Below the pieces are notes generated by a model that was not told where the DNA came from, did not search any database, and worked only from the letters and a program-made list of their open reading frames with translations. From the NCBI GenBank assembly GCA_015501075.1, contig JADNYJ010000030.1, positions 1-64,000 on the forward strand: a stretch of 64,000 nt of DNA. The letters run 5' to 3'. The first letter of the stretch is position 1; the number at the start of each line of letters is the position of its first letter. Position numbers and translations under genes: made by a program. Source of the stretch: Gymnopilus junonius (Eukaryota; Basidiomycota; Agaricomycetes; Agaricales; Galerinaceae). Positions 1-10,896 of the stretch are shown here, in pieces.

Positions 1-705
1 AATCCTATGACCATCTGCTTGATGGGATGATTACGATGATATGAACAAAATATGAGCGGGGCTTGCTAGGGAAGAATGATGCCCAAGATCAACGAGCTAA
101 GAGGCAGAGAGCAAGAAAGGTATGGTGCACCGCGCTGAAAAAGGAGGACAACGAAAAGATGCTCTCTCCGAAAGGAGCACGAATTTCGCACGGACCGAAA
201 GCATACTGGTAACAAATGTAGGTTATCTTTTTGCATAGAGTACATGCGTTGTAACTGAATATTCACCTCGTATTCATATCTTTGATTACTTTAGTCACTG
301 GGTTTATTGTACTTAAGAACAAACCAAACAAATTACCGTTATGGCGGCTGGTCCCTTCATGATCATAGTCGAGAGAATTTATTTATAGTTTGTTACAACC
401 TTTCCCGAGTCCTCAGTCTCTGGACTTGTTTGCGAGTCTTTTTGAGCATCATTGTCTAAGCGAACTTGAAGTTAAATAACACCATAACCGGTGGTATGAA
501 TCGGTATATATTCTTGACGAAGGGTATAGTACGCTGTACGTAAGACCAAAAGTCATATAAATTATATGACTATCAGTATTATATCATATAATCTGGATAG
601 TTTTCAGACTCGGAGACGATTAAAATAAGAAGTTGTGAAGCTGAGTGGATGGACGACGACACAAGCATCCCATAGCCAATATCAAAAATAAAGCCAGAAG
701 GCCTA
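1..705. other. Left flank, no supported gene
   Basis: AT-rich sequence downstream of the DUF7702-like gene. Only one short reverse-strand open frame lies near the left edge, with no recognisable motif or splice structure. I see no gene, RNA or repeat here. Confidence 0.5.
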
Positions 706-1894
706 TCATGACTTCTGTATCTTTTGCTCCTCGGAGGTAATTTCTCCCTTTGAAGGATCGTTCAATGACGTGAAATACGTAAGATTGAGGAGAAGACACC
801 TAAAAGGCACGAGTCAATAACTAGAGACAACTGGAACAGAAGCGAGAGACGTACGCAAGCCACTCAGTCACAACACCCAAAACATATTCAATGGCGACAA
901 ATCGAGGGGTAAATCCATCGGCATCATAGTTATCGGCTGGTATTGTATTAGCCACAGAAATACAGCGAACCAATAAATAAGACTTACGATTATAATACGA
1001 AAGGCTCCAAACGGCAGCTTGGAGAATACCAAATATTCCACGGATAATCAAGGGGAACCAGGCGATGAACAGCAAAATCAGCGTCGGGTGTATTTTACGT
1101 TTTCCAGCCTTTTTCTGCCCTCGGATAGTAGCGAGAATGGTGAACAAAAGCAGGAAATTGCACGCCAGAAAGACACTCTGTCCAGCCGTCCTGGTAATTT
1201 TCGCGACATTAACACGCTGTTGGAAGCTGTGTGATAAGGGGTCGGAGAGATCAGCTCCAGCGAGGTATGAGCCACCGATGATAATCGCCATGTTGGCTAA
1301 AATGAGGAGGGTGTGCATGATCACCATTGGGTGTTTCCAGTATAGGATGACGGCGAATGGGCCCAGGATGATAAGAGCGATGACACGTTTGAGGCGGTCT
1401 GCAGACGTCTGGTTCGGTTCGTGGGGTTCAAGCCAGGATTCGTGACTTGGAAGGTTATGTTGGTGCCAGGAAATAAGGAAACGGAATGCACAGAGGACCT
1501 GAAAAGAAATTAAAGGGGGCGGAGACAGTCAGAACACCCTGCAGGAAGTCCGAGATTGGAGGCCGCAGTGCATACCAGTGTGAAATAACCTTCTGCACCC
1601 AGGATGAGGTATGCCAGAAAGACGTTCGTATTTGCGAACCCTAGGACACCAAACGCGACACCGCAAGCCTGAGATGCGACACGGATGGTGACGTGAAAGA
1701 ACAAGAGGGAGTAACGGGAACGCCATTTAATGCGCTTCGTCAAGTATGCCCAAGTCATCCACATGTAGATGGCGACATACTGCACGAGTGTCCAGAGATG
1801 AGTTTTTACACCGAATATGATGAGTAGAACGCCAAATACTCACAAGAATGAGGAAAGTGAGCGCAGCGCCCGCTTCACGTCCAAAGTGTCCCAT
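706..1894 (-). CDS. DUF7702-like multi-pass membrane protein
   Basis: Five exons on the reverse strand (1894-1844, 1779-1576, 1498-988, 936-855, 799-706) join in frame into about 313 residues. The introns are 64, 77, 51 and 55 nt with GT-AG ends. The product starts MGHFGREAG and is mostly hydrophobic, with about seven candidate membrane segments, for example around IYMWMTWAYL, VAFGVLGFANTNVFLAYLIL and LLILANMAIIIGG. The order of segments and the loop before the last helix (YNPDNYDADGFTPRF) resemble fungal DUF7702 integral membrane proteins, whose function is unknown. The start was chosen because it is the first ATG upstream of a good donor and leads straight into the first helix. The tail after the last intron is short and polar. 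It shares its upstream region head to head with ADE16. Family assignment is from memory of the pattern; an RTA1-like or other seven-helix protein is possible. Confidence 0.6.
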
Positions 1895-2934
1895 CTCACG
1901 TTGGGGGTAGAAAGAGGAAAGGGTGAGGAGAATTCTGACAGCAGAATTCAGTTAATATTATATTTATATTTCATATTAGTCGCGTGGGGCAGTGCGGAAA
2001 ATCTGATAGGAATCGAGCCACAGCGGCACAGTTGCATGCAGGGTAGCTGTTTTGCGCAGTTGGTCATTTGCACTTCGCCTGAGTACATGAATTTCCTCAG
2101 GATCATGGATGCAGTATTCATATTCATATTGAAGAGAGCACAACGTTGACAAACGTTAATTTTCCAGCTACCATGCATTCCAACAAATGGGATGCCTGTC
2201 AAGTCGGTCGTCGTCTCTCCAGAGTCTCCACCACGCGCTGCCCCATCGAATAGATATGTATCAGAAACTGAGTCACCTACCCACACCTTTTAACTTCCCA
2301 CTTTACGCCAAACCTGATAATGTAGGTATATATTGCTTTGTTTTTGAACATCGGGACATTTGGATCTCCTTGACAGACGAACGTTTACCGATCCGATACA
2401 CGGGCAAGTATGACGGAATGGTCCCAACTTCATATCCTCTCCGTTAAACTGTGGTAAATTATTGCAGTGCAGGTTCTCCAAGGTTGTGGCGTGAACAACG
2501 GCCATCCGTGAATCTGAGCGCTAAGTTGAAGTAAGTAGACCTTTGGCTGTATTATTGCCACACTTGTAGGCAATGATAGTTCTGAGTGACTCGCAGCACA
2601 GCTAGGTCCTTGAAGGCATCCCCCAAGTAAGTACTGCTCTTCCCTTGTCTATGGAAGAGAACAGAGAGAGGTAAAGAGAGCTCAGGGCGCGGCTCAACTC
2701 GCCTTGACCGCCGTCGTTATATGAAGCGAGAGAACAAGAGTCGACGCGCCTGCACTCCACAGGCCATCATGTTCAGCGCATCAACGGTGCGATCGAGATA
2801 AGCAGACTAATAACGAAGTTAATCTAATCTAAGTATATCCTGATATATCTAATCGCCGATAAACCCCTTCGGACTGCCATTGGATGTTATTTTTTCTTAG
2901 GAGACTCCATCTATCCATCCTCCTTCCCCAAGCC
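1895..2934. promoter_or_regulatory. Divergent upstream region between DUF7702-like gene and ADE16
   Basis: About 1 kb separates two genes transcribed away from each other, so it should hold both promoters. Just before the ADE16 start there is a pyrimidine-rich stretch (ccatctatccatcctccttc), common upstream of highly expressed fungal genes. A tandem-like AT-rich patch lies at 2,815-2,855. Short open frames on both strands (for example 1948-2286 and 2187-2447) show no homology or splice support. Confidence 0.4.
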
Positions 2935-5158
2935 ATGGCGCAGCAACCTATCGGTAATTATGTATTTTCATCTCATTTTCTACATTGTAACTGAACTCCA
3001 TTACTTTTCACAGCTCTTTTGTCTGTCTACGACAAGAGCGATCTCCTGGATCTTGCCAACGGTCTGCACAGCGCCGGCGTGCGTCTGCTCGGTTCAGGAG
3101 GAACTGCAAAGAAGATCAGAGAGGCTGGAATCCCTATTGAGTGGGTGTAGTCCCTCTACAATCAAACTGGTAAAATCTTATCACAAAATCACGTTCAGGG
3201 ATGTTTCGGACATCACCAAGGCCCCGGAAATGCTCGGAGGAAGAGTGAAGACCCTCCATCCAGCTGTTCATGGAGGTACGGTACAATTATCTTGTTTAAG
3301 TTGAAGATAAATTTATGGTATACCCTATCTGCATAAATAGGCATCCTCGCGCGCAGCATCGAATCGGACGAAAAAGACCTCAAAGCCCAAAACATCTCAC
3401 CCATCTCCATCGTCGTGTGCAATCTGTACCCTTTCGAAGAAACTATCTCAAAACCCATCTGCACCCTCGCTGACGCCGTAGAAGAGATCGACATCGGCGG
3501 CGTCACCCTCCTCCGCGCAGCAGCGAAGAACCACGCCCGCGTATCCGTGCTCTCTGATCCCGCTGACTATGCCTCGTTCCTCGCGGCATGGAAGGAAGGC
3601 AAAGGCGATGTCGGGCAGAAGATGCGCAGCAAGTTAGCGTTGAAGGCGTTCGAGAGCACGGCTGGGTATGATGGGGCGATTAGTGGCTATTTCAGGGAGC
3701 AGTATGCTAGTGCCGAGCTTGGAGAGGATAAGTTGGCTGGGGAGGTGCAAAGGATTGCGTTGAGGTATGGTGCTAACCCGCATCAGAAGCCTGCCCAAGC
3801 ATTTGTTACGCAGGGCAAGCTTCCATTCAAAGGTATGCTACCTCTTCCCGTCAGTTCCTTCGACTGATCTTAAATTTCATCACTACCTAGTGCTTTGCGG
3901 TTCACCAGGATACATCAACCTCCTCGACGCACTCAACTCGTACGCCCTCGTTAAAGAACTCCAAGAAGCTCTCCACTTCCCAGCAGCTGCTTCATTCAAG
4001 CACGTCTCTCCAGCCGGTGCAGCTGTCGGCATCGAGCTTGACGAGACCGAGAAAAGGTATACGGCGTGGATGACCTCAAGGAGCCTTTGACACCTCTAGC
4101 TTCTGCCTATGCTCGTGCTCGTGGTGTGTAGCTTTTATTTTATCCACCTCAGAAATTGAGGTTTAATCATGAGCGTGTGGTCTCTAGGTGCTGATCGTAT
4201 GTCCTCCTTTGGAGACTTTGTCGCTCTTTCTGCCGCCTGCGACCTGGCCACTGCCAAGATTATCTCTCGCGAAGTATCAGATGGCATTATCGCCCCAGGA
4301 TACACTGCTGAAGCTCTGGATGTGCTCAAGAAGAAGAAGGGAGGCAAGTATTGCGTACTTGAGGTATTTCGTCATAGTCTGTCGGAAAGGATTTCTTGAG
4401 TTTAATTTTTTTTTTCACACTGTAGATCGATCCTACATATGTCCCTCCTGCTATCGAAACGAAGCAAGTATATGGTGTCCACCTCCAGCAAAACAGGAAC
4501 GATGCCAAGATCGACGGTAACCTCTTCACCAACGTCGTCACCAAAAACAAAGAGGTCTCTTTCAAACTTTCTCTATTGCCTTTGTCTGTTGCTAACAATT
4601 GTTAACAGCTTCCCTCAGGAGCTATCACCGACCTGATCGTCGCCACCCTTGCCCTGAAATACACCCAATCCAACTCGGTGGCATACGCCTACCACGGCTC
4701 CATCATCGGCATCGGCGCAGGACAGCAATCGCGCATCCATTGCACCCGCCTGGCAGGCGGCAAAGCCGACCTATGGTGGCTCCGACACCACCCCGCGTCC
4801 TGCCCTCCCCTTCAAAAAAGGTGTCAAGCGCGCTGACAAAGCCAACGCCATCGACCTCTACGTCTCCGGTGAGGAGCTAGAGGGCGGAGAGAAGGAGCAC
4901 TGGGAGAGCTTGTTCGAAGGGACGGTGGAGGAGTTGACGGCCGAGGAGAAGAAGGCGTGGTTGAAGCAGCTTGATGGGGTGGCGTGTTCGAGCGACGCGT
5001 TCTTCCCTTTCCCTGATAACGTGCATAGGGCGAGGAAGAGTGGGGTGAGGTACCTCGCTGCGCCCAGTGGGAGTGTGATGGATGAGGAATGCATCAAGGC
5101 GGCGGATGAACATGGGATTGTGTTTGCGCATACTTCGTTGAGGTTGTTCCACCATTAA
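2935..5158 (+). CDS. ADE16: Bifunctional AICAR transformylase / IMP cyclohydrolase
   Basis: Catalyses the last two steps of de novo purine synthesis: formylation of AICAR with 10-formyl-THF and ring closure of FAICAR to IMP, in the cytosol. Eight exons: 2935-2953, 3014-3140, 3199-3275, 3341-3832, 3891-4123, 4188-4363, 4426-4554, 4609-5158; introns 54-65 nt. The N-terminal cyclohydrolase part has [37 protein letters not shown] and [13 protein letters not shown]. The transformylase part has [11 protein letters not shown], the catalytic Lys-His in [44 protein letters not shown] and the C-terminal [11 protein letters not shown]. As given, the frame is broken three times, each consistent with one missing base: in the A-run at 4052-4055, the C-run at 4791-4794 and near 4802. 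All conserved residues resume immediately afterwards, so I read these as sequence errors in a functional gene. The symbol follows yeast ADE16/ADE17. Confidence 0.95.
4052..4055 (+). other. Apparent 1-nt deletion in ADE16 exon 5
   Basis: The reading changes here from ...ELDETEK in one frame to [10 protein letters not shown]...RARG in another. Adding one A to this A4 run restores the family consensus. Without it the product ends at a TGA about 40 nt later. Confidence 0.75.
4791..4803 (+). other. Two apparent 1-nt deletions in ADE16 exon 8
   Basis: After WWLRHHP the frame changes twice within about ten bases. One more C in the C4 run and one more G after CTG restores [18 protein letters not shown], the conserved passage of this enzyme family. 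Confidence 0.75.
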
Positions 5159-5333
5159 AATCTACATAAAGGGGTGAGAAGAGCAGTGGCATTGTGGGGA
5201 TCAAAGGAAAAGGACGTGCTGGGATGGCACGGCAGACTATAAAATCAAAATCAAAGGAAGAAGGAATCTTGTTCTCTATGTATAAAACAAAATCTAGCTG
5301 TAGAAGTAGAATGCCTTGACTTATTGTTGAAAT

Positions 5334-6563
5334 TTATTTTGTTTCGGATGCACTCTGAGTCTCAGAAGCCGAGGCTACTCTCTCCTCCAATAAGGCCTTA
5401 CCCCATTCCTTTACTTGAGGGTGCTGCAGTTTTGGAATGCTGCTGTCGAAGAAAGATTGTAGGTCGTGTTTTTCTCCGTGAGCTTTTTCGTATTCTAAAG
5501 CTGCGAGCAAATTAGCAGGGTGGTGAGATTTTCTGTGTGCGGCCTGGGTGAGGGTATGAGAGAGAAGTTACCCTGAGAAGCCATCTCGAAACGATCAAGG
5601 TCTAAAATATTTGTAAAAAATCGGTCTTTAGTCACCACCAGAGTGAAAAGAAATGTTGAAATCACCTTTGACAAATTTAGCTTCCGCACTTTGGCCTTCC
5701 TCGTACTCCTAAAATTTTGAAGAAAAGGTTGATTTCATCACATCGAAAGAAAAGAAAGGGAAAACATTCATAAAAAGGCCATGCGTACCTCCCATAGCGC
5801 ATAAATTCTCTGAGCGGCTGGGGTGTCATGCAGCATGTCGTTCACGAAATTGTACATCGCCTCGGATTCGAGACGGTGCTTCTCTGATTTAGGGATTCCC
5901 TCTCGGGGCGCGATGTCTCCGACTAGTGAAAAAAGAACGATTGAAGACGAGAAGGGTAGAAGGAGAGAAGGAGTACTTGCCTTGGGCTTCAGCTAGATCA
6001 TGTACAACTGCCATCATCACACATCTTCAGATTATTAAAATGAAGACGGCAGAACGAAAGGGCATGGAAGAAATGTAAGGACATAAGACTTGGTAATTTC
6101 TCCAAAGGAACTACTTTACCGACTTGGATACGTCTAAGTTTGGGTCTTCAGAGAGCATGGCTAGAATGGACATGCGGTACATATGGTCTGATATGCTGGA
6201 TTAAGGACAAGTTAGAAAGTGCAGGTAAATAGAAAAAGCCCCAAACCTTTCGGCGTTGGGGATCTAGGTCAAGATGCATGAGAAACCAGAAGAATGGTAT
6301 TCTTCAACAAGGCTCACTCCGTGATCTACCCATCCAGTCCTCTTCTGAGTCTAAATCACAACGAATGAGTTCCAATTTCGAAGTGTATAACGGGCAAGCA
6401 AGCAATATTCGCTCACCTTGAGTCTCTCCAGAATATGTATGAACGCCAATCGATCCTTCGACGCATCTCCAGTGGCTTTGTATAAAGGTGGGAAGACTCG
6501 TTTGAAACCGGTTGAAGGTTCAGCTGTGGATGTGTTCTTAGAGGCTGAGATTGATTGCTGCAT
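5334..6563 (-). CDS. YGK1: HD-domain 5'-deoxynucleotidase (YGK1/HDDC2 family)
   Basis: Predicted to remove phosphate from deoxynucleoside 5'-monophosphates. Nine exons on the reverse strand (6563-6417, 6350-6318, 6263-6247, 6195-6124, 6024-5981, 5922-5789, 5708-5666, 5601-5572, 5500-5334) join without a frame break into about 228 residues. Family signatures appear in order: KDRLAFIHILERLKTQKRTGWVDHG, SISDHMYRMS, MMAVVHDLAEAQVGDIAPREGIP, SEKHRLESEAM, EYEEGQSAEAKFVKDLDRFEM and FFDSSIPKLQHP. The metal-binding His of WVDHG, the His-Asp of VVHD and the Asp of KDLDRFEM are all present. The intron after DLAEAQ starts GC (cag-gcaagt), and one exon is only 17 nt. I chose MQQSIS as start; an in-frame ATG at 6617 would add 18 hydrophobic residues. 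The gene lies tail to tail with ADE16, with 175 nt between stop codons. Confidence 0.9.
5923..5980 (-). other. GC-AG intron of the YGK1-type gene
   Basis: The donor reads caag|gcaagt and the acceptor cactag|tcgg. Removing these 58 nt joins AEAQ to VGDIAPREG exactly as the protein family requires. No GT donor nearby gives the same protein. Confidence 0.75.
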
Positions 6564-7149
6564 CGTGCGATGATGGGTGTAGGGTGCAAAGGACAAGACA
6601 ACGATGACGGCAGCCAAAGGTTTGACTTATAACGGATGCCGGCCCGGCAGCTAAAATGCGCTCCAAAAAAAGATTTTTAATGAGAGGAAAATAAAAGCGC
6701 GTAAGACTATGCTGGCAGGTTCGCACTACTCTCGCATCCCTTTGTTTAAAGTGTGATTTACAAGGTGCTTTTTTTTCAACCTTTCAGGATACGTCCTTGG
6801 CCTTGGACCAGCTAACAATACAGCATGCACTATTTCAATGTACGGGGGGTCTGTCCAGTGTTCTGTACATGAACGCATGTATATCGACTGAGACACAGTC
6901 AAAGAAAATTTGGTCACCATCGGCAGACCTGATGTCCAGTTTTCAATAGGACCACAGAACCTTATCACCATTTTCTTCCACTACTTGTTTTAGCAGGCCA
7001 CCACTTCGCATGGCAGGACGATGCTTTTCCTGCTTCGCAAATAGTATTAGAATGCCTATAATAGTATTAGACCACCTATATATGATGATAGGTAAAATTT
7101 AAATATATGCCCTTCAGAATAAAATAGAACACACCTTGAACAGCAAATC
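6564..7149. other. Upstream flank of YGK1-type gene, start of repeat-rich block
   Basis: Holds the presumed promoter of the deoxynucleotidase gene. From about 6,700 the sequence turns AT-rich with frequent stops in all frames. The short open frames seen have no recognisable product. Confidence 0.4.
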
Positions 7150-7270
7150 CGATAGTCCCTTGGCACAGATATTAGATTATATAAGTGGCGGAGGAACGCT
7201 GCTGATATAATCACACACCCAGCTCCAGATACTAATAATAAGTCAAATCTAAATATAGCTGCCTTTCACC
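7150..7270. repeat. Diverged direct repeat, copy 1
   Basis: The segment around tattagattatataagtggc, through aatctaaatatagctgcc, is clearly related to 8,330-8,455 (ttatataagcggcgg ... aatctaaatataaccgcc). Several differences are transitions. It could be part of an old LTR or a dispersed short repeat. Confidence 0.45.
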
Positions 7271-7620
7271 ACACACTGCTGGCACACAAGGCATTTGTTG
7301 AAGTTTATATTGTGGTAAAGCTTTCTTAGTTGCAGTGCAGTGGCATGAGAATCTTCACACCATTATTGACCATATGCTTCTCTCTTTCAATGTCGAAGGG
7401 GTCTTCAGGACAATAATCAGATAGCCATGTGACAATAACCATTGTGATATAGTGGTGAAGGGTGAGAGGATGGTGTTTGTATGGAGGATAGACAAGTTGT
7501 GATGGGTGAGTATTATGAGTGATCACATGCATATGTGTCCTGGTGTAACTTGCTCAATTTCTTAACAGACTCTGGTTCAATAATCCAATGATGAGAATAC
7601 ATTAGGATAAAGGTTTTTAT

Positions 7621-8192
7621 TAGTACTTGAAGGTTAGGTTAGTTAACTGGAAAATAACCAAGACTGAACTGGACCATAACTGATGGTAACTGCAAAATAT
7701 ACTAACTGATTGTAAGGTTAGTCCAAATTTTAGAATTCTTGAGACTGATCAAAACCTGTCAAAAATTCTGAAATTTTATATGATAATAGAGATGTATTGT
7801 AGCTTTTGAACAACCCTAAAAACGTAAATTTTGGTTGAGAATTGATAAAGTTATAGCAAAACTCGCAAAAATCATCAAATCTGCTCTAATTTTCTCATTT
7901 CTCAATCATTTGGGATGTTCTTGGGCTCATTTGACCACAAAAATAGTGATTAATTTATTTTATACTACAAAACAATTATTTATGCAAAGAAAACTGGTTG
8001 ATAACTGGTTATAACTGTAACCAGTTAAAACCAATTATATAACTGCAAATAACCACACAAAACTGATCAAGACCAGTTAGTTGCAGTCCGGTCCAGTTAT
8101 TTGAACATTTCTAAATTTACCTAACCAGTCTCGGTCTCAGTTAGGGTCCTCGGGCACCCAAAAACTGGACTGGACCAGACTTTTAAACACTA
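7621..8192. mobile_element. Non-autonomous hAT-like element (572 bp)
   Basis: Left end TAGTACTTGAAGGTTAGG and, on the other strand, right end TAGTGTTTAAAAGTCTGG form imperfect terminal inverted repeats differing mainly by transitions. The flanking octamers are gtttttat (7613-7620) and gttttcat (8193-8200), an 8-bp target duplication with one C/T change. An 8-bp duplication is typical of hAT transposition. The interior is rich in aactgg/ccagtt motifs in both orientations and has no coding frame, so it would have needed a transposase supplied from elsewhere. Confidence 0.6.
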
Positions 8193-8329
8193 GTTTTCAT
8201 GACAGTATTGTCGAGTCCTTTGAATGCAGATATTGATATAGTTGTTCATGTATATACATAGGATAAGAGATTCAGGGTACAATGGTACAGCTGTACTAAA
8301 ACTATCAAATAAATAGGTGCCAGAGCTTG

Positions 8330-8455
8330 AAGGGTCCAGTGGCCCTTGTAACTTATTATATTATATAAGCGGCGGAAGGGATGCCGCTTATATCAGCAGA
8401 CAAGATGCAGCATTTAAAAATAATTTGAATCTAAATATAACCGCCAGCCGGACCA
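8330..8455. repeat. Diverged direct repeat, copy 2
   Basis: Second copy of the segment at 7,150-7,270, same orientation, lying just beyond the hAT-like element. The TATA-like core ttatataagcggcgg and the tail gaatctaaatataaccgcc match best. Confidence 0.45.
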
Positions 8456-8819
8456 AGCCGAATAAGCACGCCATTGTCCTGATTGCAGACATGTTGAGAT
8501 GCTGCGGGATCACAGAGCGTTACAAGAATGTCCTCTAAAAGAAAACGATGTTTTACTTATGTAAAAGCATCATAACTTTACATAGAATAACTAACCATGC
8601 TCAAACCTTTTGGGAAGGACTTGACATAGGCCAAGCTTGCAGGTCCAGAGAACTATAGTCCAACATCTTGGATATCAATGTCTTAAGCATGAATGACAAC
8701 TTCCACCCTCAGACCATAACTCACAGCCTGAACTTGCAAAAGACAGAAACAGAAAAGCTTATTATTTGCCCAATCGCCCAAGCACTGAATTTAGGTCCAC
8801 CAAGAAGGATGCATATATT

Positions 8820-9030
8820 ATGGCTGGTGAACTGAAGAAGGTAAGATGGGAGGCCATATTAATTCTGAAATTGTGACATATTTTGCACAGACAGGCCGAT
8901 ATCGACATGTTCAGATGGGCAGTTCGACAATGTATAGCCTGCAGGAAAGGCCAGAAAATGGATTATTCACCCAGGAGGCTCATCTAACCTTCCAAGAGTT
9001 GGAATGGATCTTGCATGGATGTAGTTAAAT
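8820..9030 (+). pseudogene. Possible Gypsy integrase zinc-finger fragment
   Basis: One frame here reads ADIDMFRWAVRQCIACRKG. Its spacing (D-I-x2-[FW]-x4-C-x2-C-x3-[GK]) resembles the end of the HHCC finger that precedes Gypsy-type integrase cores. The upstream half of the finger is in another frame, and no integrase core follows. This is a weak, degraded match only. Confidence 0.3.
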
Positions 9031-9251
9031 CTCTCAATGAGAAAGATTATGGTGACATAGGACACACAATCATTTGTAATGTGTTACCTAAGTCATGACC
9101 TGCAGTTGGTAAAAGGGAGTGGACCAAAGTGGACCATTCACCCTGCAAACATTGCATAGAACCCAAGTTAGTAGGCGAAGGAGCCAAGAGTTGAACACTT
9201 GAGGGAATGGATAGACCACATGCATGAGGTATTGTTGTACTTGGATATGAA

Positions 9252-10896
9252 TAGGGTTGCCGAAGTTCAGTTCAGTTCAGTTCTTTGGCCAATTTTCCGA
9301 ACTGAGAACTGATAGGGATGAGCACGGGTAACCCATGGGTACCCAGACACTAACCCGTACCCGTACCCGTCACGACCCGTACCCATACACCCACGGGTCA
9401 CCACGCCACGGGTACACGGGTGACGGGTATTTCTTCGAGGCATATTGTATGCCTCACGGTGGCAGCGCAGATGCCAAATGGCATCCTTCTGCACGTCATG
9501 AGGGTTAGATAAGGGGGGTAGGCGCATCATGTCAGCGTCGAACGTCGAAAACGAGGGAAGGGGAGCAACGGCAGCAGGTGGGAAGCAATGGCAGCAGCAG
9601 CGTGCTGTGGTAGAGATGGAACTGTGGAACATAGCACGTATATCGTCAGTAAAGAAAAGAACGAGCCCACGGTCGTGAGCTCATTCTTACCTCACCTGGG
9701 ATGAATGAAACGAAATTGCCATGTCTGAATAAACCAGACGGGCAGTGGGTGGCGGCAACGACAGATGTCGTGATGGTGCTGTGGGACCATGCACAAGCAC
9801 GTAAAACCATCCCATCTTGCATTTGCTGCAAGGGAGGCGGTGTGTTGTAAGTGTTGTCCAGGCAGAAAACCTCCGTCTCGTGATTGCAAGTGAGGGATGT
9901 GGAGGCAGCGCGCCTGTGAGGTCATAGGCAGTAGTTAGCATGGAAAAAAAGAAGGAGAAAAAGAGCAGAATGAGCTCGCGAGTCGTTCGCGAGCCCATCT
10001 GCTACACACCTGGTTGGGCCTCCCACTACATGGGTCCCCCCTGCGTGTCCAGCGTCATCCAGCCAAGAAAAGTGTGCCCACATCCCTCAGATGAGGGGAG
10101 GGGCACACAGGCGCGGTCCTGAGGGTGAGAGAGGGGAGGAGAAGAGGAAGGAGGAAGGAGAGTGGTGGTGGTGAGCACTGAGAGGGAGACGCGTCATCAA
10201 AGACGGCTGAATCAGGCTGATCAGCGGTTTCGGAATTATGTGGCCAGCTGACTTCGCCTGTATAATATCTCGGGTACCTCTGGGTCGTGGGTCTACTGGG
10301 TGCTACCCGGACCCATACCCGTGAGTACCCATACCCGTGACCCATCTGGGTATGCCTGACCCGTGCTTTTCCCTAAGAACTGAACTTCCCAGTTCAGTTC
10401 AGTTCTCAGTTCGAACTGGTTCAAACTGTTCTGAACTGGCAATGGCCAAAACATAAAATTTCCTTTCATCTGAGGCTTTGAAATAGTAGACAGACTACAG
10501 ATATGTCTATCTTCTATCATTAGACATTGCTATATGTACAAAACAGTATATTATTTACTGATTTTTCAAGCATTGGGTAGTGTCATGTAGCTCATGTCCT
10601 CACACAATAAATAAAATCATTTTAAGAAATCATTTTTATGTCATCTAGTGCTTGGGATTAGTGCTAAGGAGTTCTCTATACATTATGGGAATCTAATGGT
10701 AATTTTTTGATGCCAAAATAATCACTTTTGAAGGTCAAAATTTGATAATTTTAACCACACCCAACAAACAGTTCAGTTCAGTTCAAACTGACTGGCCATA
10801 GGCCAAACTGAGAACCAGAACTGCATCCGAACTGCAGTTCAGTTCAGCCAGTTCAGGTTCAAACTGTCAGTTCTGAACTGAACTTCGGCAACCCTA
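9252..10896. mobile_element. Outer non-autonomous hAT-like element
   Basis: Both ends start TAGGGTTGCCGAAGTTCAG (left on +, right on -), about 24 nt of matching terminal inverted repeat. They run into arrays of gttcag/ctgaac repeats at 9,264-9,283 and 10,775-10,885. The flanking octamers are gatatgaa (9244-9251) and gatacgaa (10897-10904): an 8-bp duplication with one C/T difference. There is no open frame for a transposase. A second element of the same type is inserted inside it. Confidence 0.7.
9313..10375. mobile_element. Inner non-autonomous hAT-like element (1,063 bp)
   Basis: Ends are TAGGGATGAGCACGGGTAA on the left and, on the opposite strand, TAGGGAAAAGCACGGGTCA. Subterminal arrays of acccgtaccc/gggtacggg motifs follow at 9,330-9,430 and 10,270-10,360. 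A perfect 8-bp target duplication, agaactga, flanks it at 9305-9312 and 10376-10383. It therefore inserted into the outer element, and later. Short open frames inside overlap the repeats and have no recognisable domain. Confidence 0.75.

Noticed and set aside
1019..1445. Overlapping forward frames within the DUF7702-like gene
   Set aside because: They lie antisense to exon 3, which has splice signals and membrane segments; the forward frames have neither.
1948..2286. 112-codon reverse frame upstream of the DUF7702-like gene
   Set aside because: It lies in the divergent promoter region, with no motif and no splice link to either neighbour.
5159..5333. Overlap or shared regulation of ADE16 and the deoxynucleotidase gene
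   Set aside because: The genes are convergent with a 175-nt spacer. Both touch nucleotide metabolism, but nothing in the sequence shows coupling.
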